In this document: piece by piece, positions 1 to 7,300 of the stretch
Numbering within the stretch: position 1 is the stretch's first letter
Layout of the letters: each line of letters begins with the position of its first letter
Notes under the pieces: generated by a model
Told to the model about the DNA's origin: nothing
Seen by the model: the letters and a program-made list of their open reading frames with translations, nothing else
The model's database searches: none
Made by a program: the position numbers and the translations under genes
Assembly (NCBI GenBank): GCA_947457745.1
Contig: CANGWT010000079.1
Coordinates: 1-7,385, forward strand
DNA: 7,385 bases
DNA from: Burkholderiaceae bacterium
GTDB lineage: Bacteria; Pseudomonadota; Gammaproteobacteria; Burkholderiales; Burkholderiaceae
Reading direction: 5' to 3'

Positions 1-102
1 ATCGAGGTAAACGGGTTTACCATCGGCGCAGTCGGCGTTTCCGGCGTTAAATCGACTGAGGATGCCGAAACCGCAAAGGCCGGCATTGCAGCCATTCTGT
101 AA
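1..102 (+). CDS. GlcG/HbpS-family protein, 3' end only (partial)
   Basis: Only the last 33 codons are present, and the TAA stop is at 100-102. The visible C-terminus contains the segment FTIGAVGVSG, followed by an acidic-alanine helix with TEDAETAKAG and a final AAIL. This is the usual ending of the GlcG/HbpS (DUF336) domain, a small alpha/beta fold linked in various members to haem binding or to glycolate and diol utilisation loci. The reaction of this member cannot be told from the fragment. The stop is six bases before the rhlE start and in the same frame, so the two genes are probably co-transcribed. The family call rests on the short GxxGVSG-type motif and is moderately sure; no function is claimed. 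Confidence 0.6.
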   Translation: MEVNGFTIGAVGVSGVKSTEDAETAKAGIAAIL

Positions 103-108
103 GTTACC

Positions 109-1527
109 TTGACAAATACTGTTCCTGAAATAAATTCTCCTACCGGCGCCACTGAGAGTGGCGCCACCCCAGCAACAATTACCTTTGCTGACTTTGGCTT
201 AGATCCAAAGATTCAAAAAGCGGTTTCTGAGCAGGGTTATAACACTCCAACTCCGATTCAAGCGCAATCGATTCCGCACGTTTTGGCGGGAAGTGATTTG
301 ATGGGCGCGGCTCAAACCGGAACCGGTAAAACGGCTGCTTTTGTACTGCCAATTATTCAAAAGATTCTGCGTCATGCAAGCAGCAGTGCTTCACCTGCTC
401 GCCATCCCATCCGTGCTTTGGTATTAACGCCGACTCGTGAGTTGGCTGTTCAAGTTGCTGAGAACGCAGCGAGTTATTCCAAGCACACTGATTTACGTGC
501 TGCCGTGGTTTACGGTGGCGTGGATATGAAAGAGCAAGTGGCTACTTTGCGTGGTGGTATAGAGATTTTGATTGCTACCCCGGGACGCTTGCTGGATCAC
601 ATTGGCTCTAAAGTAGCCAACCTGTCTCAAGTAGAAATTCTGGTGCTGGACGAAGCAGATCGCATGCTCGATATGGGCTTCTTGCCTGATTTGCAGCGCA
701 TCATTGATTTGATTCCGGCTCAACGCCAAACTCTATTGTTCTCAGCTACGTTTTCACCGGAGATTAAGAAATTAGCGCAAAGTTATTTGCGTACGCCAGT
801 GACTGTTGAAGTGGCGCGTCAAAACGCTGCAGCAGATACCGTTAAGCAGGTAGTTCACATGGTGGCTAGTGCTGACAAGCAGCAGGCGATTGTGAAAGTG
901 CTTGAGGCGCGTACTCGTCAAGGCTTATCTCGTCAGTGCATCATTTTTACCAATAGCCGTATAGGTTGTGCCCGACTGGCTCGCTCATTGGAGCGTGATG
1001 GCATCAAGGCTGGCGCGATTCATGGCGATAAAAGTCAGGGTGAGCGCACTCTTACTTTAGATGCATTTAAGTCTGGAGTGATCGAAGCCTTAGTTGCAAC
1101 GGATGTGGCTGCTCGCGGTCTGGATATTCCGTCTATGCCTTGCGTGATTAATCACGAGTTGCCATTTAATGCGGAAGATTTTATTCACCGTATTGGCCGT
1201 ACAGGTCGCGCTGGTAGTACAGGTGATGCAATTGCATTGGTCGATGCCAGTGAAAAACGTTTACTCGACGATATTGAAAAGTTGATGAAGCGGAAGTTGG
1301 ACATTCAGCCATTGCCTGAGGGCAGCTCACGTCCCGCTCCCAGCAGGGGTTCGTCGAGATCAGATGCGCCAGCAAAAATGTCAGACCCATTTTTCTACAA
1401 ACCTTATGAGCCTAGCGCTGAAGTGAAGCTATCATCAGGGACTGCAAATCCTGCAGAGAAAAAAGTAGGCATTACTCCTGCCAGACCGTCCGTTGGTGCT
1501 TTACTTGGCGGCTCTAAGAAAAAATAA
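109..1527 (+). CDS. rhlE: DEAD-box ATP-dependent RNA helicase, RhlE group
   Basis: This 472-residue cytoplasmic RNA helicase uses ATP to unwind short RNA duplexes; the RhlE group is linked to ribosome maturation and RNA decay. All core motifs are present in order: Q motif (F26 to Q51), motif I AQTGTGKT at 68-75, Ia PTREL at 108-112, GG at 136-137, Ib TPGR at 157-160, II DEAD at 181-184, III SAT at 212-214, IV around 278-284, V ATDVAARGLDIP at 330-341 and VI HRIGRTGR at 360-367. A low-complexity tail from about 403 ends in three lysines, so an RNA-contacting role is plausible. The start is TTG at 109, because no other ATG, GTG or TTG lies in frame between the upstream stop and the Q motif; the first ATG is codon 65, inside the core. 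No Shine-Dalgarno sequence is visible, so translation may be coupled to the upstream gene. The DEAD-box assignment is certain; RhlE over another subgroup is likely from the motif pattern and length. Confidence 0.93.
   Translation: MTNTVPEINSPTGATESGATPATITFADFGLDPKIQKAVSEQGYNTPTPIQAQSIPHVLAGSDLMGAAQTGTGKTAAFVLPIIQKILRHASSSASPARHPIRALVLTPTRELAVQVAENAASYSKHTDLRAAVVYGGVDMKEQVATLRGGIEILIATPGRLLDHIGSKVANLSQVEILVLDEADRMLDMGFLPDLQRIIDLIPAQRQTLLFSATFSPEIKKLAQSYLRTPVTVEVARQNAAADTVKQVVHMVASADKQQAIVKVLEARTRQGLSRQCIIFTNSRIGCARLARSLERDGIKAGAIHGDKSQGERTLTLDAFKSGVIEALVATDVAARGLDIPSMPCVINHELPFNAEDFIHRIGRTGRAGSTGDAIALVDASEKRLLDDIEKLMKRKLDIQPLPEGSSRPAPSRGSSRSDAPAKMSDPFFYKPYEPSAEVKLSSGTANPAEKKVGITPARPSVGALLGGSKKK
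145..165. repeat. Perfect GC-rich inverted repeat at the start of rhlE
   Basis: GGCGCCACT at 145-153 and its exact reverse complement AGTGGCGCC at 157-165 flank the loop GAG. The result is a 9-bp stem with a 3-base loop that begins 36 bases after the TTG start. It encodes rhlE residues 13 to 19, a GAT-rich linker before the helicase core. No T-run follows, so it does not look like an intrinsic terminator. In RNA it should form a stable hairpin near the ribosome-loading region; any regulatory role is inference. Confidence 0.7.
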
Positions 1528-2467
1528 TTTTTCTATCCCAAGCCCGGGTGGCTGCCAAAAGCCACTGTGCAATCGAAGTTTCCTTTCCATCCGGGAGATT
1601 TCTCAGCCCTAAATACCTTGCAGCTTTACGTAACTCTTGTAAAGCCTGCTGTGCATTCTCAGTATGAATGGCGCTTGCCAAAGTTTGCTTGCTGAGTTTC
1701 GCGCCATGATCATCCAGCACCAGAGGCAGATGCAGGTAGTTCGGAGTTTCATACTCCAAGACCCTTTGTAGGTAAATTTGTCGTGCTGTGTTGTTCAGTA
1801 AATCTGCCCCACGGACAATGTGTGTAATCTTTTGCTGAGCATCATCCACGACGACGGCCAGTTGATAGGTAAATATGCCATCCCGGCGTTGTAGGACAAA
1901 ATCCCCAACTTCTCTATTGAGATCTTGAGTTTGTTTGCCTAGGACTAGATCTTCGAAATGAATGGTGAGCTCTGGCGGCAGGGCAAGTCGCCAAGCCACT
2001 TCGGTTGAAGATCTCTCTACCTCATTGTATGCACCAATTTGATGGGGGCGACAGGTTCCCGGGTAGACCATCTCTTGATTACGGGGTGTTATTACGCCAC
2101 GAGCTTCTAGGGCGTTTGCAATGCCTTGTCGGGAGCAGGTACAGGGATAGACGATTTGGAGCTGATTTAAGCGCTCCAGAGCCTTTTTATAGCGCTCTTG
2201 TTGCTTGGATTGCCAAGTTGGCTCCTCGTCCCAAGTAAGGCCGCAAGCAAGCAATTGGCGTAGGATTTCTTGATCTGCCCCAGAAATACAGCGGGGAGCG
2301 TCTAAATCCTCAATTCTGAGCAACCATTTCCCTTGATTTTTACGGGCATCTAACCAGCTTCCCAGGGCGGCAACTAGCGATCCCGCGTGAAGAGGGCCAG
2401 TGGGTGAGGGGGCAAATCGCCCGCAATAGGCGTCGGCTGGGGGTGAGGGGTTTTTGAAGTTCGGCAC
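1514..2467 (-). CDS. gluQ: Glutamyl-Q tRNA(Asp) synthetase
   Basis: This is a 317-residue paralogue of glutamyl-tRNA synthetase without the anticodon-binding half. The family activates glutamate with ATP and attaches it to queuosine at position 34 of tRNA(Asp), rather than charging a tRNA 3' end. RFAPSPTG at 17-24 followed by HAGS at 27-30 is the HIGH-type class I signature. RIEDLD is at 51-56, GADLL at 220-224, and KLSKQ at 257-261 is the KMSKS-type loop. C109 and C111 (in PCTC) with Y135 and C139 (in YPGTC) match the zinc site, with a fairly long loop between them. The length fits the family, which is usually near 300 residues. The start is GTG at 2465-2467, with a weak GAG about 12 bases upstream. 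Here the gene is divergent from dnaE, not next to dksA as in enterics. Its last codons, for KIIFS, read into the antisense of the rhlE end. The identification is firm. Confidence 0.94.
   Translation of the reverse strand: MPNFKNPSPPADAYCGRFAPSPTGPLHAGSLVAALGSWLDARKNQGKWLLRIEDLDAPRCISGADQEILRQLLACGLTWDEEPTWQSKQQERYKKALERLNQLQIVYPCTCSRQGIANALEARGVITPRNQEMVYPGTCRPHQIGAYNEVERSSTEVAWRLALPPELTIHFEDLVLGKQTQDLNREVGDFVLQRRDGIFTYQLAVVVDDAQQKITHIVRGADLLNNTARQIYLQRVLEYETPNYLHLPLVLDDHGAKLSKQTLASAIHTENAQQALQELRKAARYLGLRNLPDGKETSIAQWLLAATRAWDRKIIFS
1517..1534. terminator. A/T-rich inverted repeat at the rhlE/gluQ convergence (weak bidirectional terminator candidate)
   Basis: AGAAAAA at 1517-1523 and TTTTTCT at 1528-1534 are perfect inverted copies around the 4-base loop ATAA. 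The repeat spans the rhlE stop codon and the last codons of gluQ. RNA from either strand would carry an A-run, a small loop and a U-run, at the place where two convergent transcripts should end. The stem is only 7 bp with a single G-C pair, so it lacks the GC-rich stem of a classical intrinsic terminator. Termination here is possible but unproven, and no better candidate is visible between the genes. Confidence 0.3.
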
Positions 2468-2470
2468 AGC

Positions 2471-2476
2471 TAAAAT
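2471..2476 (+). promoter_or_regulatory. Candidate -10 element for dnaE, placed for a leaderless transcript
   Basis: TAAAAT matches the sigma-70 -10 consensus TATAAT at five of six positions and lies in the 15-bp gap between the divergent gluQ and dnaE starts. Exactly six bases separate it from the dnaE ATG at 2483, so a typical +1 would be the A of that ATG. No good -35 hexamer is seen at 16-18 bp spacing; a T-run at 2451-2455 is the nearest AT-rich stretch. The lack of a Shine-Dalgarno sequence before dnaE fits a leaderless message. The call rests on one short hexamer and its spacing. Confidence 0.35.
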
Positions 2477-2482
2477 GATCTC

Positions 2483-5400
2483 ATGGCTTCACCCCGTTTT
2501 GTTCATCTCCGCGTCCATTCCGAGTTTTCGATTACGGATGGCATCGTTCGCATTGACGATGCGGTGGCTGCTGCTGAAAAAGATGGCATGGGAGCCCTAG
2601 CACTCACCGATTTAAGTAATTTATTTGGTTTGGTCCGTTTCTATAGTGCTGCACGTTCTGGCGGAATTAAACCAATTGCAGGTGCAGATGTTTGGGTGAG
2701 TAATCCTCAAGACCCAGATCAACCCCATCGTTTTTTACTCCTCGTTCAAAATCACTCCGGCTATCTCAATTTATGCCAGCTTTTGAGTAAGGCTTCCCTT
2801 GAGAATCAATCCCGAGGTCGAGCCGAGGTCGATCTCAAATGGTTTAGCGAACCAGCCTCAAAGGCTGAAGATAAAGCTGCAAAAAGAACACTGTCTTATG
2901 GATTAATTGCCCTTTCAGGCGGGCGCTGGGGTGATGTCGGTGCTGCGCTCCTAGCTGGTCAAGAAGATTTAGCTAAAGATGCTGCTCAGCGTTGGGCGAC
3001 CTTATTTCCAAATGCTTTTTATATTGAAGTGCAGCGCGGTGGCCATCCTCAGGATGAACAGCATCTTCAGCTAGCTTGCCACCTTGCTAGTGAAATGGAT
3101 TTACCGATTGTTGCCACGCATCCAGTGCAGTTTATGCAGCGTAGTGATTTCACAGCCCATGAGGCCCGAGTCTGTATCGCAGAAGGAGAGCTTTTAGGCA
3201 ATCCTCGTCGTACCAAGAAGTTTAATCAAGAGCAATATTTTTTATCTCAAGAGGAGATGGAAAAGCGCTTCGCAGATTTACCAGTTGCACTTTCAAACTC
3301 AGTGGAGATTGCCAAGCGCTGTAATCTCTCTTTGACTTTAGGTCAACCGCGTTTGCCAGATTTCCCAACGCCACCAGGTATTACGCTCGACGATTATTTA
3401 TTACAGCAATCAGAGATTGGTTTGAAGCGCCATATGGAGCGCAATTTTCCTGACGTAGAAGAGCGTGCCAAAGAAGGGGTTCGTTATCATGAGCGCCTCG
3501 TCTTTGAGGTGAAGACCATTGCTCAGATGGGTTTCCCAGGTTACTTCCTGATTGTTGCGGACTTTATTAACTGGGCAAAAAATAATGGCGTGCCCGTTGG
3601 CCCTGGTCGAGGATCTGGTGCTGGCTCTTTGGTCGCTTATTCATTAGGCATTACTGATCTTGACCCACTGCGTTACAACTTACTCTTTGAACGCTTTCTC
3701 AATCCTGAACGGGTGTCGATGCCCGACTTCGATATTGACTTTTGCCAACATGGGCGCGATCGCGTTATTCAGTACGTAAAAGATAAATACGGAAAAGATG
3801 CAGTGAGCCAAATTGCTACCTTTGGAACGATGGCTGCACGCGCAGCAATTCGTGATGTTGGTAGGGTGCTCGAGCAAGGCTACAACTTCGTTGACGGTAT
3901 TGCGAAATTGATTCCGAACAAGCCAGGTCAGTACATGACTATTGAAATAGCTAAGAAGGAAGAGAAGCAATTAGGCGAGCGTGAAAAGAATGAAGACGAA
4001 GTGCGCCAACTCTTATCTCTCGCGCAGCAGTTAGAAGGCATGACTCGTAACGTTGGTATGCATGCGGGTGGTGTATTAATTGCCCCTGGCCGTCTGACAG
4101 ATTTTTGCCCACTCTATACGCAAGAGGCGAAAGATTCTAAAGACCAAGAGAGCGGCTCAGTCATTAGTCAGTTTGATAAGGATGATGTAGAGGCTATCGG
4201 CTTAGTGAAGTTCGACTTCCTAGGTTTAACAACCTTAACTATTTTGGCAGCCGCTGAGAAGTGGATTAAGACACTACATGCCGACCGTAAAGATTGGAAC
4301 ATCGGTGAAATTCTGCTCGATGATCAAAAGGCTTTTGAAGTCTTAAAGAATGCCAATACGGTCGCAGTCTTCCAGCTAGAAAGTCGCGGCATGCAAGGCA
4401 TGCTTCGTGAGGCAAAGCCTGACCGCTTCGAGGATATTATTGCACTCGTTGCGCTTTACCGCCCCGGCCCAATGGACTTGATTCCGGACTTTATTGAGCG
4501 TAAGCACGGGCGGCAAAAAGTAGAGTATCCAGATCCGCGTATTGAACCAGTTCTGCAAGAAACCTACGGCATTATGGTCTACCAAGAGCAGGTGATGCAG
4601 ATGGCGCAGATGATCGGCGGCTACTCACTAGGTGGCGCAGACATGTTGCGTCGAGCAATGGGTAAGAAGAAGCCTGAGGAGATGGCGCAGCACCGCAAGA
4701 TTTTTAGTGACGGTGCAAAAGCAGGCGGTATTACTGAAGGCAAAGCTAACGAGATTTATGACTTGATGGAGCGTTTTGCAGGCTATGGATTTAATAAATC
4801 CCACGCTGCTGCTTATGCACTTCTGGCATATCAAACTGCGTGGTTAAAAGCCTACTACCCAGCTGAGTTTATGGCGGCTAACTTATCGCTCGCAATGGAT
4901 GATACCGATAAGGTGAAGATTTTGTATGACGATTGTTTAGCTAATGAGATTCGGGTGTTCTCACCAGATATTAATACTGGTGTTTATGTATTTACGCCAT
5001 TGCGTGCGCCTGATGCCGCACCGGATTCCCCCATTAGCCATATCCGCTATGGTTTAGGTGCTGTAAGAGGCACAGGTGAAGCGGCAATTGAAGTCATTGT
5101 GAAGGCGCGCGAGGCTGGCGGCCCATTTAAGGATCTGTTTGATTTCTGCGCACGCGTTGATCGTAGACAAGTCAATCGTCGTGCAATTGAAGCTTTGATG
5201 CGCGCCGGCGCTTTCGATAGTTTGTATAAGGACTCCATTCCTACCGGTGGAAATCTTTATGATATTCGATCTACTTTGTTAGCTTCTCTTGCGCGCGCAA
5301 TTGAGGCTGCCGAACAAGCCGAGGCCTCAATTAATCAAGTGAGTTTGTTTGAGGTGGCTGGGGAAGAAGATCGCCACTTACCTGAGTTAGTGCGTGAACC

Positions 5401-6109
5401 AGTTTGGTCCGAGAAGAAGCGCTTGCAGGATGAGAAAAGTGCCCTAGGTCTTTGTTTGACCGGCCATATGTTTGACGCCTACCGTGACGAGACAACGCAT
5501 TTCATTCGCCAGCCATTGGCCAAGGTGACCGAAGGTAAGGATCAGTTGATTGCTGGGATTATTACTTCTGCTCGCATGTTGACTGGTCAGCGCGGCCGGA
5601 TGATGATTGCAACAATTGATGATGGAACTGCCGCGATTGAGGTAACGCTCTACAGCGAAGTCTACGAACCAAATCGTTCTTGGCTCAAAGAAGATGAGTT
5701 GCTAGTGGCCAAGGTGAATATCACTCCCGACAAGTTTTCTGGCGGAGTACGCATCGTTTCTGAAGCGGTAATGGATATCACTGGTGCCCGTATGCGTTTT
5801 GCACGTAACGTTCATCTGTCCATCGATTCAGCAATTGATGTCAAATCCTTACGCAGCCAAATTGGGCCCTACTTAATGAGTAACCGGGTGCGCGATCCTA
5901 AGTTGGGTCCTGCAGCAACCTCGATGCCAAGCGCCAGCGAGGGCCTAAAAGGTTTAATGCTCACAGCTGCAGTAACTACTAGCGGTGGAGCCTGTCTGAT
6001 GCAGTTCCCGGAAGAGCTGCGGATTTATCCAGATGATGCTTGCTTGCATAGTTTGAATCAAATTTTGGCAGCTAAACAATCTAATACTGTTCAGGTCCAG
6101 TACCACTAA
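2483..6109 (+). CDS. dnaE: DNA polymerase III alpha subunit (replicative polymerase)
   Basis: This 1208-residue catalytic subunit of the replicative polymerase works with the DnaQ proofreading subunit and the beta clamp; E. coli DnaE has 1160 residues. An N-terminal PHP domain (about 6-290) starts with HLRVHSEFS. R10 and L44 stand where active PHP domains carry histidines, so intrinsic exonuclease activity is probably lost, as in E. coli. The C-family polymerase core has GPGRGSGAGS at 373-382 and PDFDIDF at 414-420. D415 and D417 in that motif, with D578 in VKFDFLGL, match the three catalytic aspartates. RNVGMHAGGVLI is at 522-533. A helix-hairpin-helix region lies near 856-914, the clamp-binding motif QVSLF is at 952-956, and an OB-fold lies near 1020-1100. 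The start is ATG at 2483, immediately before the conserved FVHLRVHS; no Shine-Dalgarno sequence is visible. The gene is intact and ends 13 bp before the convergent glycosyltransferase gene. Confidence 0.98.
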   Translation: MASPRFVHLRVHSEFSITDGIVRIDDAVAAAEKDGMGALALTDLSNLFGLVRFYSAARSGGIKPIAGADVWVSNPQDPDQPHRFLLLVQNHSGYLNLCQLLSKASLENQSRGRAEVDLKWFSEPASKAEDKAAKRTLSYGLIALSGGRWGDVGAALLAGQEDLAKDAAQRWATLFPNAFYIEVQRGGHPQDEQHLQLACHLASEMDLPIVATHPVQFMQRSDFTAHEARVCIAEGELLGNPRRTKKFNQEQYFLSQEEMEKRFADLPVALSNSVEIAKRCNLSLTLGQPRLPDFPTPPGITLDDYLLQQSEIGLKRHMERNFPDVEERAKEGVRYHERLVFEVKTIAQMGFPGYFLIVADFINWAKNNGVPVGPGRGSGAGSLVAYSLGITDLDPLRYNLLFERFLNPERVSMPDFDIDFCQHGRDRVIQYVKDKYGKDAVSQIATFGTMAARAAIRDVGRVLEQGYNFVDGIAKLIPNKPGQYMTIEIAKKEEKQLGEREKNEDEVRQLLSLAQQLEGMTRNVGMHAGGVLIAPGRLTDFCPLYTQEAKDSKDQESGSVISQFDKDDVEAIGLVKFDFLGLTTLTILAAAEKWIKTLHADRKDWNIGEILLDDQKAFEVLKNANTVAVFQLESRGMQGMLREAKPDRFEDIIALVALYRPGPMDLIPDFIERKHGRQKVEYPDPRIEPVLQETYGIMVYQEQVMQMAQMIGGYSLGGADMLRRAMGKKKPEEMAQHRKIFSDGAKAGGITEGKANEIYDLMERFAGYGFNKSHAAAYALLAYQTAWLKAYYPAEFMAANLSLAMDDTDKVKILYDDCLANEIRVFSPDINTGVYVFTPLRAPDAAPDSPISHIRYGLGAVRGTGEAAIEVIVKAREAGGPFKDLFDFCARVDRRQVNRRAIEALMRAGAFDSLYKDSIPTGGNLYDIRSTLLASLARAIEAAEQAEASINQVSLFEVAGEEDRHLPELVREPVWSEKKRLQDEKSALGLCLTGHMFDAYRDETTHFIRQPLAKVTEGKDQLIAGIITSARMLTGQRGRMMIATIDDGTAAIEVTLYSEVYEPNRSWLKEDELLVAKVNITPDKFSGGVRIVSEAVMDITGARMRFARNVHLSIDSAIDVKSLRSQIGPYLMSNRVRDPKLGPAATSMPSASEGLKGLMLTAAVTTSGGACLMQFPEELRIYPDDACLHSLNQILAAKQSNTVQVQYH

Positions 6110-6148
6110 GCACGCATCGTTTTTATTTCTTTGTTGCGCCTTGTAGTG
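6104..6148. repeat. Imperfect inverted repeat at the dnaE/glycosyltransferase convergence
   Basis: Three short arms can pair across the convergent gene ends: CACT (6104-6107) with AGTG (6145-6148), AAG (6108-6110) with CTT (6140-6142), and CGCA (6113-6116) with TGCG (6135-6138). They enclose a T-rich loop of 18 bases on the plus strand. The pairing is broken by small bulges and no U-run follows the closed stem, so terminator function is doubtful. It is the only structure seen where both transcripts must end. Confidence 0.22.
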
Positions 6149-7280
6149 CGTCGATCACTTGATTTGGGTCTAGTTGGTCTAAGCATTCGCTTTTGCTACT
6201 TGTGCGATCCTCGCAACCCGCTTTGCGGCAGGGCACGCATTCGCCAGGCCCTTGTAGGATTGTGACATTGCCAACCGTCTGCGAGCGAGCTCGTAATTGA
6301 TAGGGTTGTTCGCCAACAAAACCATTAGGCCACGGCCCAAAGTTGGTGGGTGGTGTTGGACCAAATAGAGCAATGGTCGGTGTATTGCATGCGGCTGCTA
6401 AGTGCGTGATAGAGGTATCTACTCCAACATAAGCTATTGCTCCGCGAATCAGTGTTCCCGCTTGCGGGATAGAGAGTAAGCCTGCGGTATCAATAATATG
6501 CTTGCGTGTTTCTTCATCTAGCAATGAAAGAATATCTTTGTTGAGCTGAAGATCTTGCTTTGCAGGAGATGCGCTCAGCACAACTTGCCAACCTTGTCTC
6601 GTAATCCATATCAGCAATGTTTGCCAATAAGCAAGTGGCCAACGCTTATATGCGGTTAAAGGTCCAGGGTGAACTACTACATAAGGTGAATGAAGTTGGC
6701 TGGCAATGCTGGGTGTAATAGGGTCGCCAGCCGGCGCGCTTACTGAAATAGGTTTATTGAATAAGTCCAGGGGTTTCCGATAAAAGATCTCGAGTAGACG
6801 AAGCTTTTCGGTAATGACATGTTGTGCAAAATAATCTACATCAACGGTATGTAAGCAGATCGCCTTTTTCCAAGCATTTTGCTTATCACTTTTACTTTTC
6901 TTGGCTTTATCTTGTTCAGTGAGACCTTGGGGATGACCACCCAGTACCCCCACGCGCTGATGTGCCGCTGCTAAGCCGTAAAAATAGGCGCGATCACTGG
7001 GTTGCGTAAGCACTGCTAAATCATAGCGTTGAAAGAGTTTAAAAAATAAGGAGAAATACTCTTTGAGTTTAGGGCGGTCTGAAGTTTCAATGATCTGGGC
7101 AATATCGGGGTTGCCTTTGAGCATCTCGAGTTTGCCGCGGTAGCCTAAAAAGTGAAATTCAGCATCGGGCCAAAGTTCACGCGCCTGTGAAATGAGTGGT
7201 GTAGTGACAAGGACATCCCCAATTTGGCGAGTCGCAATAAATAAAACTTTTTTAGGTTTTAGTGCTGAGAATGCAGTCAT
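6123..7280 (-). CDS. Glycosyltransferase family 9 protein, LPS heptosyltransferase-like
   Basis: This 385-residue GT-B enzyme belongs to the ADP-heptose:LPS heptosyltransferase family, which adds heptose to the LPS inner core at the cytoplasmic face of the inner membrane. Numbered from the ATG at 7280, the N-terminal half begins KKVLFIATRQIGDVLVTTP, with D22 at the position of the family's proposed catalytic aspartate. HPGPLTAYKRWP is at 204-215. The donor-binding segment VGVDTSITHLAAA at 285-297 precedes LFGPTPP. Cysteines C348, C351, C356 and C366 form a C-x2-C-x4-C-x9-C cluster like that near the C-terminus of WaaF-type relatives. The N-terminal pattern, including the YRGKLEMLKGNPDI stretch, is closer to WaaQ (heptosyltransferase III), but donor and acceptor cannot be fixed. 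A lysine-rich segment near 125-139 looks like an insertion or flexible loop. A TTG at 7298 would add six residues; I prefer the ATG, which begins just before the conserved fold. The family is firm, the substrate is not. Confidence 0.88.
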   Translation of the reverse strand: MTAFSALKPKKVLFIATRQIGDVLVTTPLISQARELWPDAEFHFLGYRGKLEMLKGNPDIAQIIETSDRPKLKEYFSLFFKLFQRYDLAVLTQPSDRAYFYGLAAAHQRVGVLGGHPQGLTEQDKAKKSKSDKQNAWKKAICLHTVDVDYFAQHVITEKLRLLEIFYRKPLDLFNKPISVSAPAGDPITPSIASQLHSPYVVVHPGPLTAYKRWPLAYWQTLLIWITRQGWQVVLSASPAKQDLQLNKDILSLLDEETRKHIIDTAGLLSIPQAGTLIRGAIAYVGVDTSITHLAAACNTPTIALFGPTPPTNFGPWPNGFVGEQPYQLRARSQTVGNVTILQGPGECVPCRKAGCEDRTSSKSECLDQLDPNQVIDALQGATKK

Positions 7281-7300
7281 GGAGCTAATGTAACTCAAAC

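Noticed and set aside
1548..1565. A 6-bp hairpin, GTGGCT with AGCCAC around a 6-base loop, 20 bases beyond the rhlE stop.
   Set aside because: It lies inside conserved gluQ coding sequence, and no T-run follows on either strand at the right distance, so it is not a convincing terminator.
2005..2238. A 77-codon plus-strand frame inside gluQ.
   Set aside because: It is antisense to the zinc-site and catalytic region of gluQ, has no domain signature and no ribosome binding site.
2475..2600. A 41-codon frame starting with an ATG eight bases before the dnaE ATG and running out of frame into dnaE.
   Set aside because: It overlaps the conserved PHP coding region in another frame, has no ribosome binding site, and the product shows no recognisable domain. 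The nearby out-of-frame ATG could only matter as competition for initiation.
3680..3970. A 96-codon open frame on the strand opposite dnaE.
   Set aside because: It lies entirely antisense to the conserved polymerase core and shows no recognisable motif; it is explained as a shadow of dnaE codon structure.
4388..4403. Tandem GGCATGCA-like repeats within dnaE.
   Set aside because: They simply encode the conserved RGMQGML stretch of the polymerase; two short copies in coding sequence need no other explanation.
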